NCBI GenBank assembly: GCA_001725415.1 | Contig: MEGH01000022.1 | Coordinates: 1 to 64,000, forward strand | Direction: 5' to 3' | From: Pseudonocardia sp. SCN 73-27 | GTDB lineage: Bacteria > Actinomycetota > Actinomycetes > Mycobacteriales > Pseudonocardiaceae | Length of the DNA: 64,000 nt | Part shown: piece after piece, positions 35,071 through 43,567 of the stretch | Layout: each line of letters opens with the position of its first letter | Position numbering within the stretch: the first letter of the stretch is position 1 | Made by a program: the position numbers and the translations under genes | The notes under the pieces: generated by a model | Databases searched by the model: none | What the model was told of the DNA's origin: nothing | The model's input: the letters and a program-made list of their open reading frames with translations, nothing else

Positions 35071-35949
35071 TCACGGCAGTGCTGTGAGCACCCCCGACGA
35101 GACGGCAGCGACCCCGCCGCCGACCGTCGTCGACACTGCTCTGCCGTCCTTGGCCTCGACCGTCACGTCCAGCCGTGACGGGCGCCCGATCTCCGCGCCC
35201 TGGTCGATCGTGAACGCCGAGGTGCCGTCGCCGGACAGCACGCCCCGGTCGACGAGGAACACCGCGAGCGCGACGGCCGCCGACCCCGTCGCCGGGTCCT
35301 CCACCACACCGGAGCCGGGCGCGAACATCCGCAGGTGCACGTGCCGCACCGGCAGCTCCCCCACCGACACCACGACCAGCCCCGTCATGCCCGCGGTCAG
35401 CGCGGTGACCGCGGCGTGGTCGCACACCGCGCGGGCCACCGCGTCGGCACGCACCGGCAGCACGACGTAGGGCACCCCCGCCGTCGCCGACCCCGCCCGC
35501 ACCCGCTCGTCGAGATCGGCCTCGGTGAGCCCGACCGCCGCGGCCAGCTCGTCGGCCGCCGCCGACGGGCCCGGCGCCGGGTGACCGCCCGACACCGTCG
35601 CGCCCGCCGCGTCGACCCGCACCGGCAACAGCCCGGCACCGCACTCCTGCACGACGTCGCCGGCCCCGATGACACCGTCGCGCGCCAGCACCCACGCCGT
35701 CCCGACGCTCGGGTGCCCCGCGAACGGCAGCTCGACGGCCGGGGTGAAGATGCGGACCCGGTAGTCGGCGCCCGGCTGCGTCGGCGGCAGCGTGAACGTC
35801 GTCTCCGACAACCCGAACTCCGCCGCGATCGCCTGCATCTGCGCACCGGTCAGCCCGGCCTCCGCGGCGCCGTGCACGACGGCAAGAGGGTTGCCTGCGA
35901 AAGGCCGGTCGGTGAACACGTCGACGACGTCGAAGCGCAGTTCGGACAT
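35071..35949 (-). CDS. PhzF-family epimerase/isomerase
   Basis: 292 aa, two-domain diaminopimelate-epimerase-like fold. The N-terminal VVDVFTDRPFAGNPLAVV, the general acid/base Glu in GLSETTF, the loop TPAVELPFAGHPSVGTAW and the C-terminal VVEDPATGSAAVALA are diagnostic for PhzF. Substrate unknown; no phenazine genes are near. ATG 35949 has TAGGGT (35956-35961, minus) 6 nt upstream, a leaderless promoter back-to-back with that of the divergent gene at 35998. Confidence 0.9.
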   Translation of the reverse strand: MSELRFDVVDVFTDRPFAGNPLAVVHGAAEAGLTGAQMQAIAAEFGLSETTFTLPPTQPGADYRVRIFTPAVELPFAGHPSVGTAWVLARDGVIGAGDVVQECGAGLLPVRVDAAGATVSGGHPAPGPSAAADELAAAVGLTEADLDERVRAGSATAGVPYVVLPVRADAVARAVCDHAAVTALTAGMTGLVVVSVGELPVRHVHLRMFAPGSGVVEDPATGSAAVALAVFLVDRGVLSGDGTSAFTIDQGAEIGRPSRLDVTVEAKDGRAVSTTVGGGVAAVSSGVLTALP

Positions 35950-35955
35950 GGTGCG

Positions 35956-35991
35956 ACCCTAGGCCGCCCGTTGGCGGTCCCGTTCTAGGCT
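35956..35991. promoter_or_regulatory. Back-to-back leaderless promoters
   Basis: TAGGGT on the minus strand (35956-35961) and TAGGCT on the plus strand (35986-35991) each end 6 nt before the divergent ATG codons at 35949 and 35998. The 48-bp gap leaves no room for Shine-Dalgarno sequences. Confidence 0.6.
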
Positions 35992-35997
35992 GCCCCC

Positions 35998-37323
35998 ATG
36001 GCGGCGTCCCAGGTGTTCGTGGCCCGCATGGCGGGACTCGCCGTGTTCGGGCCCGACGGCGAGCGCATCGGCAAGGTGCGCGACGTCGTCATCTCCCTGC
36101 GCGTCGACCCCAGTCCGCCGCGGGTCCTCGGCCTCGTCGTCGAACTGGCCACCCACCGGCGGATCTTCGTGCCGATGCTGCGCGTCACCGGTGTCGACCC
36201 CGCCGCCATCACCCTCGCCACCGGATCCGTCAGCCTCCGCGGCTTCCACCAGCGCCCCAACGAGGCGTTGATCCTCGGTCAGGTGCTCGACGCGACCGTC
36301 ACGCTCACCGAGTCCGGGCAGGAGGTCGTCGTCGTCGACGCCGCGATCGAGCCGACCCGCTCCCGCGACTGGGTCGTCGGCAGGCTCGCCGTCCGCGCCC
36401 GCCGCAGCCGGCTCTCGCGCCGCGGATCGGTGCGCGTCGTCCCCTGGAGCGCCGCCGAGGGCCTCACCCTCACCGACCGCCAGGGCACCGAGGGCCTGCT
36501 CGCCGTCTTCGAGGCCATGCGCCCCGCCGACGTCGCCGCCGCCCTCACCGAGCTGCCACCCAAACGTCAGTACGAGGTGGTCGACGCCCTCGACGACGAA
36601 CGCCTCGCCGACGTCTTCGAGGAGATGTCCGAGTCCGACCAGCGCGACCTGCTCGCCCACCTCGACTCCGAACGCGCCGCCGACGTCCTCGAGGCCATGT
36701 CCCCCGACGACGCCGCCGACCTCCTCGGCGAACTCTCCCCCGACGAGTCCGACCGGCTGCTCTCGCTCATGGAGCCCGAGGAGTCCGAACCCGTCCGCCG
36801 GCTGCTCAGCTACTCCAGCAACACCGCCGGTGGTCTCATGACGCCCGAGCCGATCATCCTGCGGCCCGACGCCACCGTCGCCGAGGCGCTCGCCCACATC
36901 CGCAACCCCGACATCCCGCCGGCACTGGCCAGCATGGTGTTCGTGTGCCGGCCCCCGTCGGCCACCCCCACCGGCCGCTACCTCGGCTGCGTCCACGCCC
37001 AGCGGCTGCTGCGCGAGGCGCCGTTCGAGCTGGTCGCGGGCCTCGTCGACAGCGAGCTCGCCCGGCTCTCCTCCGAGGCCACCCTCGCCGAGATCACCCG
37101 CTACTTCGCCGCCTACAACCTCGTCGCCGGACCCGTCGTCGACACCGAGGACCACCTGCTCGGCGCCGTCACCGTCGACGACCTGCTCGACCACATCCTT
37201 CCCGTCGGTTGGCGCGACGACATGACCGATCCCGGCGACGGCTACGTCGGCAACGGGTCACGCAGCGACGGGGTGTCCGACGAGAGGTCGGGGTCCGAGG
37301 AGATGGGGGCCGACCATGCCTGA
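35998..37323 (+). CDS. PRC-barrel / MgtE-N / CBS-domain protein (Rv1232c-like)
   Basis: 441 aa. A PRC-barrel-like N-terminus (GKVRDVVISLRVDP) comes first. An MgtE intracellular N domain follows, with repeated acidic helices ALDDERLADVFEEM, HLDSERAADVLEAM and ELSPDESDRLLSLM. Two CBS repeats come next (RRLLSYSSNTAGGLMTPEP ... VDTEDHLLGAVTVDDLLDH). It has no MgtE transmembrane domain, so it is not a channel itself. I infer a Mg2+- or nucleotide-sensing regulatory protein, possibly acting on the overlapping membrane DUF1003 gene. Confidence 0.85.
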   Translation: MAASQVFVARMAGLAVFGPDGERIGKVRDVVISLRVDPSPPRVLGLVVELATHRRIFVPMLRVTGVDPAAITLATGSVSLRGFHQRPNEALILGQVLDATVTLTESGQEVVVVDAAIEPTRSRDWVVGRLAVRARRSRLSRRGSVRVVPWSAAEGLTLTDRQGTEGLLAVFEAMRPADVAAALTELPPKRQYEVVDALDDERLADVFEEMSESDQRDLLAHLDSERAADVLEAMSPDDAADLLGELSPDESDRLLSLMEPEESEPVRRLLSYSSNTAGGLMTPEPIILRPDATVAEALAHIRNPDIPPALASMVFVCRPPSATPTGRYLGCVHAQRLLREAPFELVAGLVDSELARLSSEATLAEITRYFAAYNLVAGPVVDTEDHLLGAVTVDDLLDHILPVGWRDDMTDPGDGYVGNGSRSDGVSDERSGSEEMGADHA

Positions 37324-37834
37324 GCTGCACAGCACCCGCAAGCTCGACCAGCCCGTTTCCAGTAGGCGCCGGTTCGAGATCGACCCCGACGGCTTCGCCC
37401 GGCTCTCCGAACGCATCGCCCGGTTCCTCGGGACGGGTCAGTTCCTCGCCATCCAGACGGTGATCGTCGTCGTCTGGATCGGGCTCAACCTGTTCGCGGT
37501 GAGCCTGCAATGGGATCCCTATCCGTTCATCCTGCTGAACCTGGCGTTCTCCACCCAGGCCGCATATGCAGCACCCCTGATCCTGCTCGCGCAGAACCGC
37601 CAGGACGACCGCGACCGCGTCGCCCTCGAGGAGGACCGAACCCGCGCCGAACGCACCAAGGCCGACACCGAGTACCTCGCCCGGGAGCTCGCCGCACTGC
37701 GTATCGCGATCGGGGAGGTCGCCACCCGCGACTACCTGCGCAGCGAGCTCGACAAGCTCGCCGACCGGATCGGCACAGACCCCGCCCGGGGCGACGACCG
37801 CCGCGGCCGCGCCTACCCGCGCACGCTCGAGTAG
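37316..37834 (+). CDS. DUF1003 membrane protein (Rv1233c-like)
   Basis: 172 aa. Two transmembrane helices (about 45-62 and 68-90) carry the DUF1003 phrases WIGLNLFAV, WDPYPFILLNLAFSTQAAYAAPLILLAQNRQ. A charged helical C-terminus follows. The start overlaps the CBS gene by 8 nt, indicating coupling; the pair is conserved in actinobacteria. Function unknown. The 3' end overlaps the convergent MarR gene by 22 nt. Confidence 0.85.
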   Translation: MPELHSTRKLDQPVSSRRRFEIDPDGFARLSERIARFLGTGQFLAIQTVIVVVWIGLNLFAVSLQWDPYPFILLNLAFSTQAAYAAPLILLAQNRQDDRDRVALEEDRTRAERTKADTEYLARELAALRIAIGEVATRDYLRSELDKLADRIGTDPARGDDRRGRAYPRTLE

Positions 37835-38325
37835 CCCGCCAGCTTCGCGCCGATCGTCTCCAGCTGCGCCATCTCCGCCCCGTCCAACCGGTCGACGAAA
37901 TGCCGCACCACGCCCGCGAGATGCGTCCGCGACGCCACCCGCAACCGGCGCACCCCCGCCTCGGTCAACGACGCCGCCACCCCACGCCCGTCGCCCGCCA
38001 CCGGGGACCGGCTCACCAGACCCGCCCGCTCCAACCGGTCGACCAGCCGCGTCACCCCCGACCGCGACAGCAGCACCGCGTCGGCCAGCTCCGTCATCCG
38101 AAGCCGCCTCCCCGGCGCCTCGGCCAGCTGCACCAGCACGTCGTAGGCGGCCAACGACAAGCGCTGCTCCGCAACCAGTTCCGTCTCCAGGACCCGGGTG
38201 ATCGTGGCGTGTGCCTTGAGGAACGCCCGCCATGAGGCGAGCTGCTCCTCGGTCGGCACGGCCCGCCGTCCCCCCGGATCACCGTCGCGGGCAGTGCCCG
38301 CGGCGGCATCGGCGATGTCCGTCAC
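37813..38325 (-). CDS. MarR-family transcriptional regulator
   Basis: 170 aa winged-helix protein. The DNA-binding part reads LRMTELADAVLLSRSGVTRLVDRLERAGLV followed by the wing SPVAGDGRGVAASLTEAG. Flanking helices form the dimer interface. Target unknown; it diverges from mrp (116 nt) and overlaps the DUF1003 3' end by 22 nt. Confidence 0.88.
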   Translation of the reverse strand: MTDIADAAAGTARDGDPGGRRAVPTEEQLASWRAFLKAHATITRVLETELVAEQRLSLAAYDVLVQLAEAPGRRLRMTELADAVLLSRSGVTRLVDRLERAGLVSRSPVAGDGRGVAASLTEAGVRRLRVASRTHLAGVVRHFVDRLDGAEMAQLETIGAKLAGYSSVRG

Positions 38326-38441
38326 GTCGACAGATGCTACGGATGCGCCGGTCGCCGCGGAGACGCACGTACGATGGTGGTTTCTCGCCGCGGGCTGTGC
38401 CAGACCCCCGGCCGCCCTCAGGAAGGTGCAACGGAGACCTG

Positions 38442-39596
38442 ATGTCCGTCATGGGGAACACCGGATCGCAGACCATCGAGCAGGCGGTTCGGGCCGCGCT
38501 CGCGAAAGTCGACGACCCGGAGATCCGCAAACCGATCACCGAGCTCGGCATGGTCAAGAGCGTCGCCGTCTCCGACGACGGCGTCGCCGCCGTCGCCGTC
38601 TACCTGACCGTCGCCGGATGTCCGATGCGCGACACCATCACCACCCGCGTCACCGAGGCCGTGTCCGCGGTCCCCGGCATCCGCGCCGTGCAGGTCGAGC
38701 TCGACGTCATGTCCGACGAGCAGCGCACCGAGCTGCGCCGCAGCCTGCGCGGTGACTCCGCCGAACCCGTCATCCCCTTCGCGCAGCCCGGCTCCCTCAC
38801 CCGCGTCTACTGCGTCGCGTCGGGCAAGGGCGGCGTCGGAAAGTCGTCGGTCACCGTCAACCTCGCCGCCGCCATGGCCGCCCGCGGGCTCTCCGTCGGC
38901 GTCGTCGACGCCGACATCTACGGCCACTCCGTGCCTCGCATGCTCGGAACCGAGGCCCGGCCCACCAAGGTCGACAACATGATCATGCCGCCGCAGGCGC
39001 ATGACGTGAAGGTCATCTCCATCGGCATGTTCGTCGAGGGCAACACCCCCGTCGTCTGGCGCGGCCCCATGCTCCACCGGGCCCTGCAGCAGTTCCTGGC
39101 CGACGTCTTCTGGGGCGACCTCGACGTCCTCCTCCTCGACCTGCCCCCCGGCACCGGTGACATCGCCATCTCCACCGCGCAGCTCATCCCCAACGCCGAG
39201 CTGCTCGTCGTCACCACCCCGCAGCAGGCCGCGGCCGAGGTCGCCGAGCGCGCCGGCTCCATCGCCATGCAGACCCGTCAGCGGCTCGCCGGCGTCGTCG
39301 AGAACATGTCGTGGATGGAGCTGCCCGACGGCACCCGCATGGAGGTCTTCGGCTCCGGGGGTGGCGCCACCGTCGCCGACTCCCTCAGCCGCACCCTCGG
39401 CGCGCCCGTCCCGCTGCTCGGGCAGATCCCGTTGGAGCCCAAGCTCCGCGAGTGCGGCGACAGCGGCACCCCGATCGTGCTGGCCGACCCGGAGTCGCCC
39501 GCCGGCGCCGCCCTGCGCGGCGTCGCCGACAAGCTGGCCACCCGCGCCCGCGGCCTCGCCGGGATGAGCCTCGGCATCTCGCCTGCGGGCCGCTGA
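38442..39596 (+). CDS. mrp: Mrp/ApbC-family iron-sulfur carrier ATPase
   Basis: 384 aa. An N-terminal MIP18/DUF59 domain (about 8-95, VAGCPMRDTI) precedes the P-loop domain with the deviant Walker A SGKGGVGKSS, VVDADIYGHS and LLDLPPGTGD. It lacks the C-terminal CPYC cluster motif in obvious form; the corresponding region reads NMSWMELPDG. The family loads Fe-S clusters onto apoproteins. ATG 38442; ATG 38451 is an alternative. Corresponds to Rv1229c. Confidence 0.92.
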   Translation: MSVMGNTGSQTIEQAVRAALAKVDDPEIRKPITELGMVKSVAVSDDGVAAVAVYLTVAGCPMRDTITTRVTEAVSAVPGIRAVQVELDVMSDEQRTELRRSLRGDSAEPVIPFAQPGSLTRVYCVASGKGGVGKSSVTVNLAAAMAARGLSVGVVDADIYGHSVPRMLGTEARPTKVDNMIMPPQAHDVKVISIGMFVEGNTPVVWRGPMLHRALQQFLADVFWGDLDVLLLDLPPGTGDIAISTAQLIPNAELLVVTTPQQAAAEVAERAGSIAMQTRQRLAGVVENMSWMELPDGTRMEVFGSGGGATVADSLSRTLGAPVPLLGQIPLEPKLRECGDSGTPIVLADPESPAGAALRGVADKLATRARGLAGMSLGISPAGR

Positions 39597-39607
39597 GCTC
39601 CTGCGTG

Positions 39608-39656
39608 AACGAACGGCACAGTCGCGCAACCGGGTTGCACGACTGTGCCGTTCGTT
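39608..39656. terminator. Long near-perfect hairpin between mrp and the AEC gene
   Basis: AACGAACGGCACAGTCG (39608-39624) is exactly inverted at 39640-39656. The centre GCAACCGGGTTGC is itself palindromic. It lies 11 nt after mrp and 2 nt before the convergent AEC stop. Confidence 0.75.
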
Positions 39657-39658
39657 TC

Positions 39659-40585
39659 TCACGCCAGTAGTGCGACGACCCCGATCATCACCGGGACGCT
39701 GATCACGGTCGTCACCAGGCCCGCGTCCCGCGCCAGCGTCACGCCCTGCCGGTAGCGCACCGCGTAGGCGAACATGTTCTGCGCCGTCGGCAACGCCGCG
39801 CAGATCGCCACCGCCAACAGCCGCGGACCCGTCATCCCCAGCAACAGCCCGACCGCCACCGCGATCGCCGGCTGCCCCACATTCTTGAGCAACGACACCA
39901 CCACGAGCGGCGGGCCCACCTCGCCCTGCCCCGGCCGCGCCGCGCCGTGCAGCGACACCCCGAACGCCAGCAGCATCCCCGGCACCGCGATCCCTGCGAC
40001 GAGGTGCACCGGCGCCATCACGACGTCCGGCACCTGCCACCCCGTGAACGCCACCACCAGGCCCGCCGCTGTCGCGACGAAGATCGGGTTCCGCAACGGC
40101 GCCACGACCGTCCGCCACAGCGACGGCGGCCGCCCGTCCTCACGACGCGTCAGCGCGTCGAGCACCGTCGCACCGAGTGGGCCCAGCACCGCCAGCTGGA
40201 ACAGCAGGACCGGGGCGATCGCCGTCGGGTCCTTGAGGACGTAGGTGACGATCGGCAGGCCCAGGTTCCCGGCGTTCACGTAGCCCGACGACATCGCGCC
40301 GACCACCGACTCCCCCGCCGGGCGGCGCCGCAGCATCGCGAACACCAGGTACAGCACGCACGCCGCGCTCGACGACACCGCCGTCACCGCCAGCGCCCCG
40401 GAGAAGACGGCGTGGACGTCCGCGACCGACAGCGTCGAGAACAACAGGGCCGGGCTGGCGACGAAGAACGCCGTGCGCGACAACACTTCCACGGCCGTGG
40501 GGCCGAGGAGGCCCGAACGCCCGATCCCCCAGCCGACGGCCACGATGGCGGCGAGGACCAGGAATCCCTGGAGGACCCCGCTCAC
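39659..40585 (-). CDS. AEC-family (auxin efflux carrier-like) transporter
   Basis: 308 aa, about ten predicted transmembrane helices in two five-helix halves. It has the AEC features GYVNAGNLGLPIVTYVL and ICAALPTAQNMFAYAVRY. AEC proteins move organic anions such as malate, malonate or citrate. GTG 40585 is preceded by an 88-nt gap from the GntR gene on the same strand, so it may be the last gene of the island operon and carry the dicarboxylate or acid produced there. Confidence 0.88.
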   Translation of the reverse strand: MSGVLQGFLVLAAIVAVGWGIGRSGLLGPTAVEVLSRTAFFVASPALLFSTLSVADVHAVFSGALAVTAVSSSAACVLYLVFAMLRRRPAGESVVGAMSSGYVNAGNLGLPIVTYVLKDPTAIAPVLLFQLAVLGPLGATVLDALTRREDGRPPSLWRTVVAPLRNPIFVATAAGLVVAFTGWQVPDVVMAPVHLVAGIAVPGMLLAFGVSLHGAARPGQGEVGPPLVVVSLLKNVGQPAIAVAVGLLLGMTGPRLLAVAICAALPTAQNMFAYAVRYRQGVTLARDAGLVTTVISVPVMIGVVALLA

Positions 40586-40673
40586 CGTTGCGTCACGACG
40601 CCTGAGGTTAGTGCGCAATGCCAACGACCGTGCCGAGACGTGTGCGCCGGCACAACCTACTCGCCGCTCACGG

Positions 40674-41405
40674 TCAGGCGGCGCCGGCGGGTGGGGCGGG
40701 GTCGGTCGGGACGTCGGGTTCCGCGAGGGCATGGGCGACGGGGGCGACGTCGAGGATGCGGACGACGGCGTCGGCCATGTGGGCGTCCAGCGTCGCGACG
40801 AGGCGGTCGGCGTCGCCGTCGCGGACGGCGTCGCGCAGGACCCGGTGGTCGGCGACGAGCTCGGCGGGCGGGGGCGGGTTGTCCTGGAGCGCGGCCAGGC
40901 ACATCCGGGTCTCGACGAGCAGGGTGTCGGCCATGCGCCGCAGCCGCGGGCTGCCGGAGGCGGCGACGAGCTGCTGGTGGAACCGGTGGTCGGCGTCGGC
41001 GAGGGCGATGGCGTCGCCGGCCGCGGCGGCGGCCTCCATGTCGGCGAGCGCGGCGGTGAGGAGCAGGACGGCCTCGGTGCGGTCGCCCGCGAGGATGAGC
41101 AGGCCTGCGGCACGTTCGATGGCGGCGCGGGCGGTGTAGACGTCGCGGACGTCGGCGGCGTCGAGGTCGCGGACGAAGAGGCCGCGGTGGCGTTCGCTGC
41201 GGACGAGTCCTTCGGCGACGAGGCGTTGCATGGCTTCGCGGAGGGGTCCGCGACTGACACCGAGCCGGGCGGCGATCTCGACCTCCCCGAGCTGGGCGCC
41301 GGGCGGGAAGGTGCCGCGCATGATGGCGCGGCGGAGCCGGTCGGCGACGATGGCCGCGGTGGAGCGCCGGCTGACGGGCTCCAGGTCGTCGAGGTCGAGC
41401 TCCAC
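40674..41405 (-). CDS. GntR-family (FCD) regulator of the amidase/racemase island
   Basis: 243 aa. The winged helix EIAARLGVSRGPLREAMQRLVAEGLV is followed by an FCD domain with candidate metal/ligand residues DADHRFHQQLV and VADHRVLRDAV. GTG 41405 is fixed by GGAGG 4 nt upstream. It is embedded in the island and is the natural candidate to bind the two GATTGTYGACAATC palindromes at 42145 and 43568, since FadR/FCD regulators favour ATTGT/ACAAT-type sites. Confidence 0.88.
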   Translation of the reverse strand: MELDLDDLEPVSRRSTAAIVADRLRRAIMRGTFPPGAQLGEVEIAARLGVSRGPLREAMQRLVAEGLVRSERHRGLFVRDLDAADVRDVYTARAAIERAAGLLILAGDRTEAVLLLTAALADMEAAAAAGDAIALADADHRFHQQLVAASGSPRLRRMADTLLVETRMCLAALQDNPPPPAELVADHRVLRDAVRDGDADRLVATLDAHMADAVVRILDVAPVAHALAEPDVPTDPAPPAGAA

Positions 41406-41418
41406 CGCGCCTCCTGTG

Positions 41419-42144
41419 TCAGCCTGCCGCGAAGAGTGCACCGAGACCGGTCCGGGCGCGTTCGGCGCCTGCGAGTCGGAGACCCTGCCAGATGCTGACC
41501 TGGTTGGCGGTGAGCACGGGCTTGCCGACGCGCGTGTCGAGGTCGTCGAGCAGGTCGACGGTGTGCAGGGCGGTGTCGGGCAGCAGGACGGCCTGGGCGT
41601 CCGCGTGGTCGGCGGCGGCGGCGAACTCGAGGACGAGGTCGCCGGGCAGGGTGCCGACCTCGGCGGCGGTGATGATGCCGCGCGCCGAGAGGGACAGGAC
41701 GGTGATGCCCGCCTTGCCGAGGAAGTCGACGAACGCCTCGGCGACGTCGTCGGGGTAGGTGGCGCCGACGGCGACGCGGGTGATGCCGAGCTTGCGGCAG
41801 GCGTCGACGAAGGCGAAGGAGGTGCTGGAGGCGGGAACGCCCGCGACCTCCTGGAGGGCGGCGACCTGGGCGGCGGCGCCGTCCCAGCCGAAGACGAAGC
41901 TGCCGGAGGTGCAGGCCCAGACGATGGAGTCGAGCGGGCCGGCCTCGGCGGCGACCCGAGCTGCCCCGGCGGCGAGGACGTCCTCGCCGCCGATGTCGAG
42001 GAGGGCGTCGACGCGGTGGGCGTCCTCGCGCATCTCGGTGTGGACGAGCGGGAGTCTGCTGCCGCCGCCGAGGGCGGCCTCGGCACGCGGATAGTCGTCC
42101 TCGGCGGAGTAGCCCGGGTAGAGGATCCCAACGGTGGTGCTCAT
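41419..42144 (-). CDS. Asp/Glu racemase-superfamily protein, second cysteine missing
   Basis: 241 aa, maleate isomerase/arylmalonate decarboxylase-like fold. The first active-site loop WACTSGSF keeps Cys78. The second loop, in which the paralogue at 42179 has ISCTNLPT, reads LLPDTALHT, so the second catalytic Cys is Asp190. Both proteins share the following GKPVxTANQVxxW. A racemase or isomerase needing two cysteines should not work this way; a one-cysteine lyase or decarboxylase, or a changed reaction, is possible. ATG 42144 directly abuts the operator 42145-42158. Confidence 0.85.
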   Translation of the reverse strand: MSTTVGILYPGYSAEDDYPRAEAALGGGSRLPLVHTEMREDAHRVDALLDIGGEDVLAAGAARVAAEAGPLDSIVWACTSGSFVFGWDGAAAQVAALQEVAGVPASSTSFAFVDACRKLGITRVAVGATYPDDVAEAFVDFLGKAGITVLSLSARGIITAAEVGTLPGDLVLEFAAAADHADAQAVLLPDTALHTVDLLDDLDTRVGKPVLTANQVSIWQGLRLAGAERARTGLGALFAAG

Positions 42145-42158
42145 GATTGTCGACAATC
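42145..42158. promoter_or_regulatory. Island operator copy 1
   Basis: GATTGTCGACAATC, a perfect 14-bp palindrome immediately upstream of the start codon of the racemase-like gene; differs at one base from 43568-43581. Confidence 0.75.
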
Positions 42159-42182
42159 CTACGAACGCCGGGCCCGGGTCAA
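42156..42182 (-). promoter_or_regulatory. Possible internal promoter of the island
   Basis: On the minus strand, TTGACC (42177-42182), a short 15-nt spacer and TAGGAT (42156-42161), with the operator at the expected start point. The transcript would be leaderless for the gene at 42144. Confidence 0.35.
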
Positions 42183-42958
42183 GCGACGGAGAGCCGGCGC
42201 TGCTCGGCCAGCAGTGCCCCACCGCCGATCGCCGCCCGGCCGATGGCGCGCAGCGCCGCCCACATCGTCACCTGGTTCGCGGTGATCACGGGCTTGCCGA
42301 GGGCCTGCTCGAGCGGGTCGATGACGTCGTAGGTCGGCAGGTTGGTGCAGCTGATGAACAGCGCCTCGGCGTCGGGGCGGTCGACGGCCCGCACGATCTG
42401 GACGACCTCGTCGTAGCTGACGCGCCAGATGTTGCCCAGCAGGCCCAGTCCCTGGCGCGCGACCGTCTCCACCTCGTGCTCGCCGAGGTACGACGAGAGC
42501 CGGTCGGTGACGGCGTCGATGTACGGGGTGGCGACGGCGAGCCGGCGGATGCCGAGCAGCTGCAGGGCCTCGACCAGTGCACCCGACGTCGTCGACACCG
42601 TGGGCGCGCCGGCCTCGAGCATGGTGCGGCGCAGGACGAACTCGCCGGTCGCCCCGCCGACGAAGCTGCCCGACGTGCACGCGAACGTCACCACCCCGGG
42701 TCGGGGGGTGAGGACGTCGCGGGTCGCGCGGCGCAGCGCCCGCCGGTCGCCGATCGCGACGGCCATCTCCACCGTGACGGGCGTGGTGAAGAACGGCAGC
42801 CGCGTCAGGTAGAGCGAGACGTCGTCGGGCGCCCAGCGCCACAGCTCGCGGTCGAGCGCGAAGTCGAACGGGGCGACGACGCCGATGCCGGGCTGGTCGT
42901 CGGACGCGGCACAGCCGGTGGAGGGCGCGGTGAGTCCGATGGAGGGCTCTGTGGGCAT
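42179..42958 (-). CDS. Maleate isomerase / Asp-Glu racemase-like protein
   Basis: 259 aa. Both active-site cysteines of the superfamily are present: Cys94 in FACTSGSF and Cys204 in ISCTNLPTYDV, with IDPLEQALGKPVITANQV following. It fits maleate cis-trans isomerases or amino-acid/hydantoin racemases. It lies 44 nt downstream of DUF3830 and 34 nt upstream of its one-cysteine paralogue, on the same strand. With the amidase it suggests breakdown of an amide or imide of a C4-type acid. Confidence 0.85.
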   Translation of the reverse strand: MPTEPSIGLTAPSTGCAASDDQPGIGVVAPFDFALDRELWRWAPDDVSLYLTRLPFFTTPVTVEMAVAIGDRRALRRATRDVLTPRPGVVTFACTSGSFVGGATGEFVLRRTMLEAGAPTVSTTSGALVEALQLLGIRRLAVATPYIDAVTDRLSSYLGEHEVETVARQGLGLLGNIWRVSYDEVVQIVRAVDRPDAEALFISCTNLPTYDVIDPLEQALGKPVITANQVTMWAALRAIGRAAIGGGALLAEQRRLSVA

Positions 42959-43002
42959 GCGCGCCCTCCTTCGGTCAGCACAACGCGATCAGTGCGATGT
43001 GG

Positions 43003-43512
43003 TCAGTTCGAACGATCTGTGAGGCGCGAGTACACCAGGCGCTCGCCGACGCTCCCCGACCGCCATACGTCGTGGCACGCCTCGGCCATCTCGGCGAGTC
43101 CCTCGACGATGGAGCCGTAGACGTTGCCCGGTACCCAACCGACGTCGCCGTTGATCAACAGGTTGTTACGTCCGTAGAAGATGGCCAGGTCGATGACGCC
43201 GGGGAGGTGGTCGATCCCCTGGTCGGCCTTGAAGGCCTGGTCGAGCATCCCGCCGGGGAACGAGAACAGGACGACGTCGCCGGGGATGGGCGTGACCGTC
43301 GGGTTCTCCTGGCCGATCTCGTCGCCGAAGCGCGGGACCATGGTGTAGACCTCGTTGCGCGCGTACTTGGCGTGCTGCGCGTCGCCCCCGAGATCGCCCT
43401 TGCCGAGGGCGTCCCAGACGGCGGCCGACGTGCGCGGCGCGTCTTTCTCCAGGAGCTCCGCGACGCAGGAGACCCCCCGCTTCAGAAGCTCGATCTTGAT
43501 GAACTTGGACAC
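43003..43512 (-). CDS. DUF3830 (cyclophilin-like fold) protein
   Basis: 169 aa. It matches the DUF3830 pattern: SKFIKIELLKRGVSCVAELL, YARNEVYTMVPRF, ITPIPGDVVLF-like TVTPIPGDVVLFSFP, AIFYGRNNLLIN and VPGNVYGSIVEGL. The family has a cyclophilin-like barrel and unknown activity, and is usually encoded beside amidohydrolases and racemases. GTG 43512 has GGGGTGATC upstream. It diverges from the amidase across the operator 43568-43581, so both are likely co-regulated. Confidence 0.82.
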   Translation of the reverse strand: MSKFIKIELLKRGVSCVAELLEKDAPRTSAAVWDALGKGDLGGDAQHAKYARNEVYTMVPRFGDEIGQENPTVTPIPGDVVLFSFPGGMLDQAFKADQGIDHLPGVIDLAIFYGRNNLLINGDVGWVPGNVYGSIVEGLAEMAEACHDVWRSGSVGERLVYSRLTDRSN

Positions 43513-43567
43513 ACGATCACCCCGCGCTGGATGGTTCTGAGAGGTCCGGACCGGCATCGGCGCCGCG

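Noticed and set aside
35998..37323. Magnesium channel mgtE
   Set aside because: Transmembrane domain absent.
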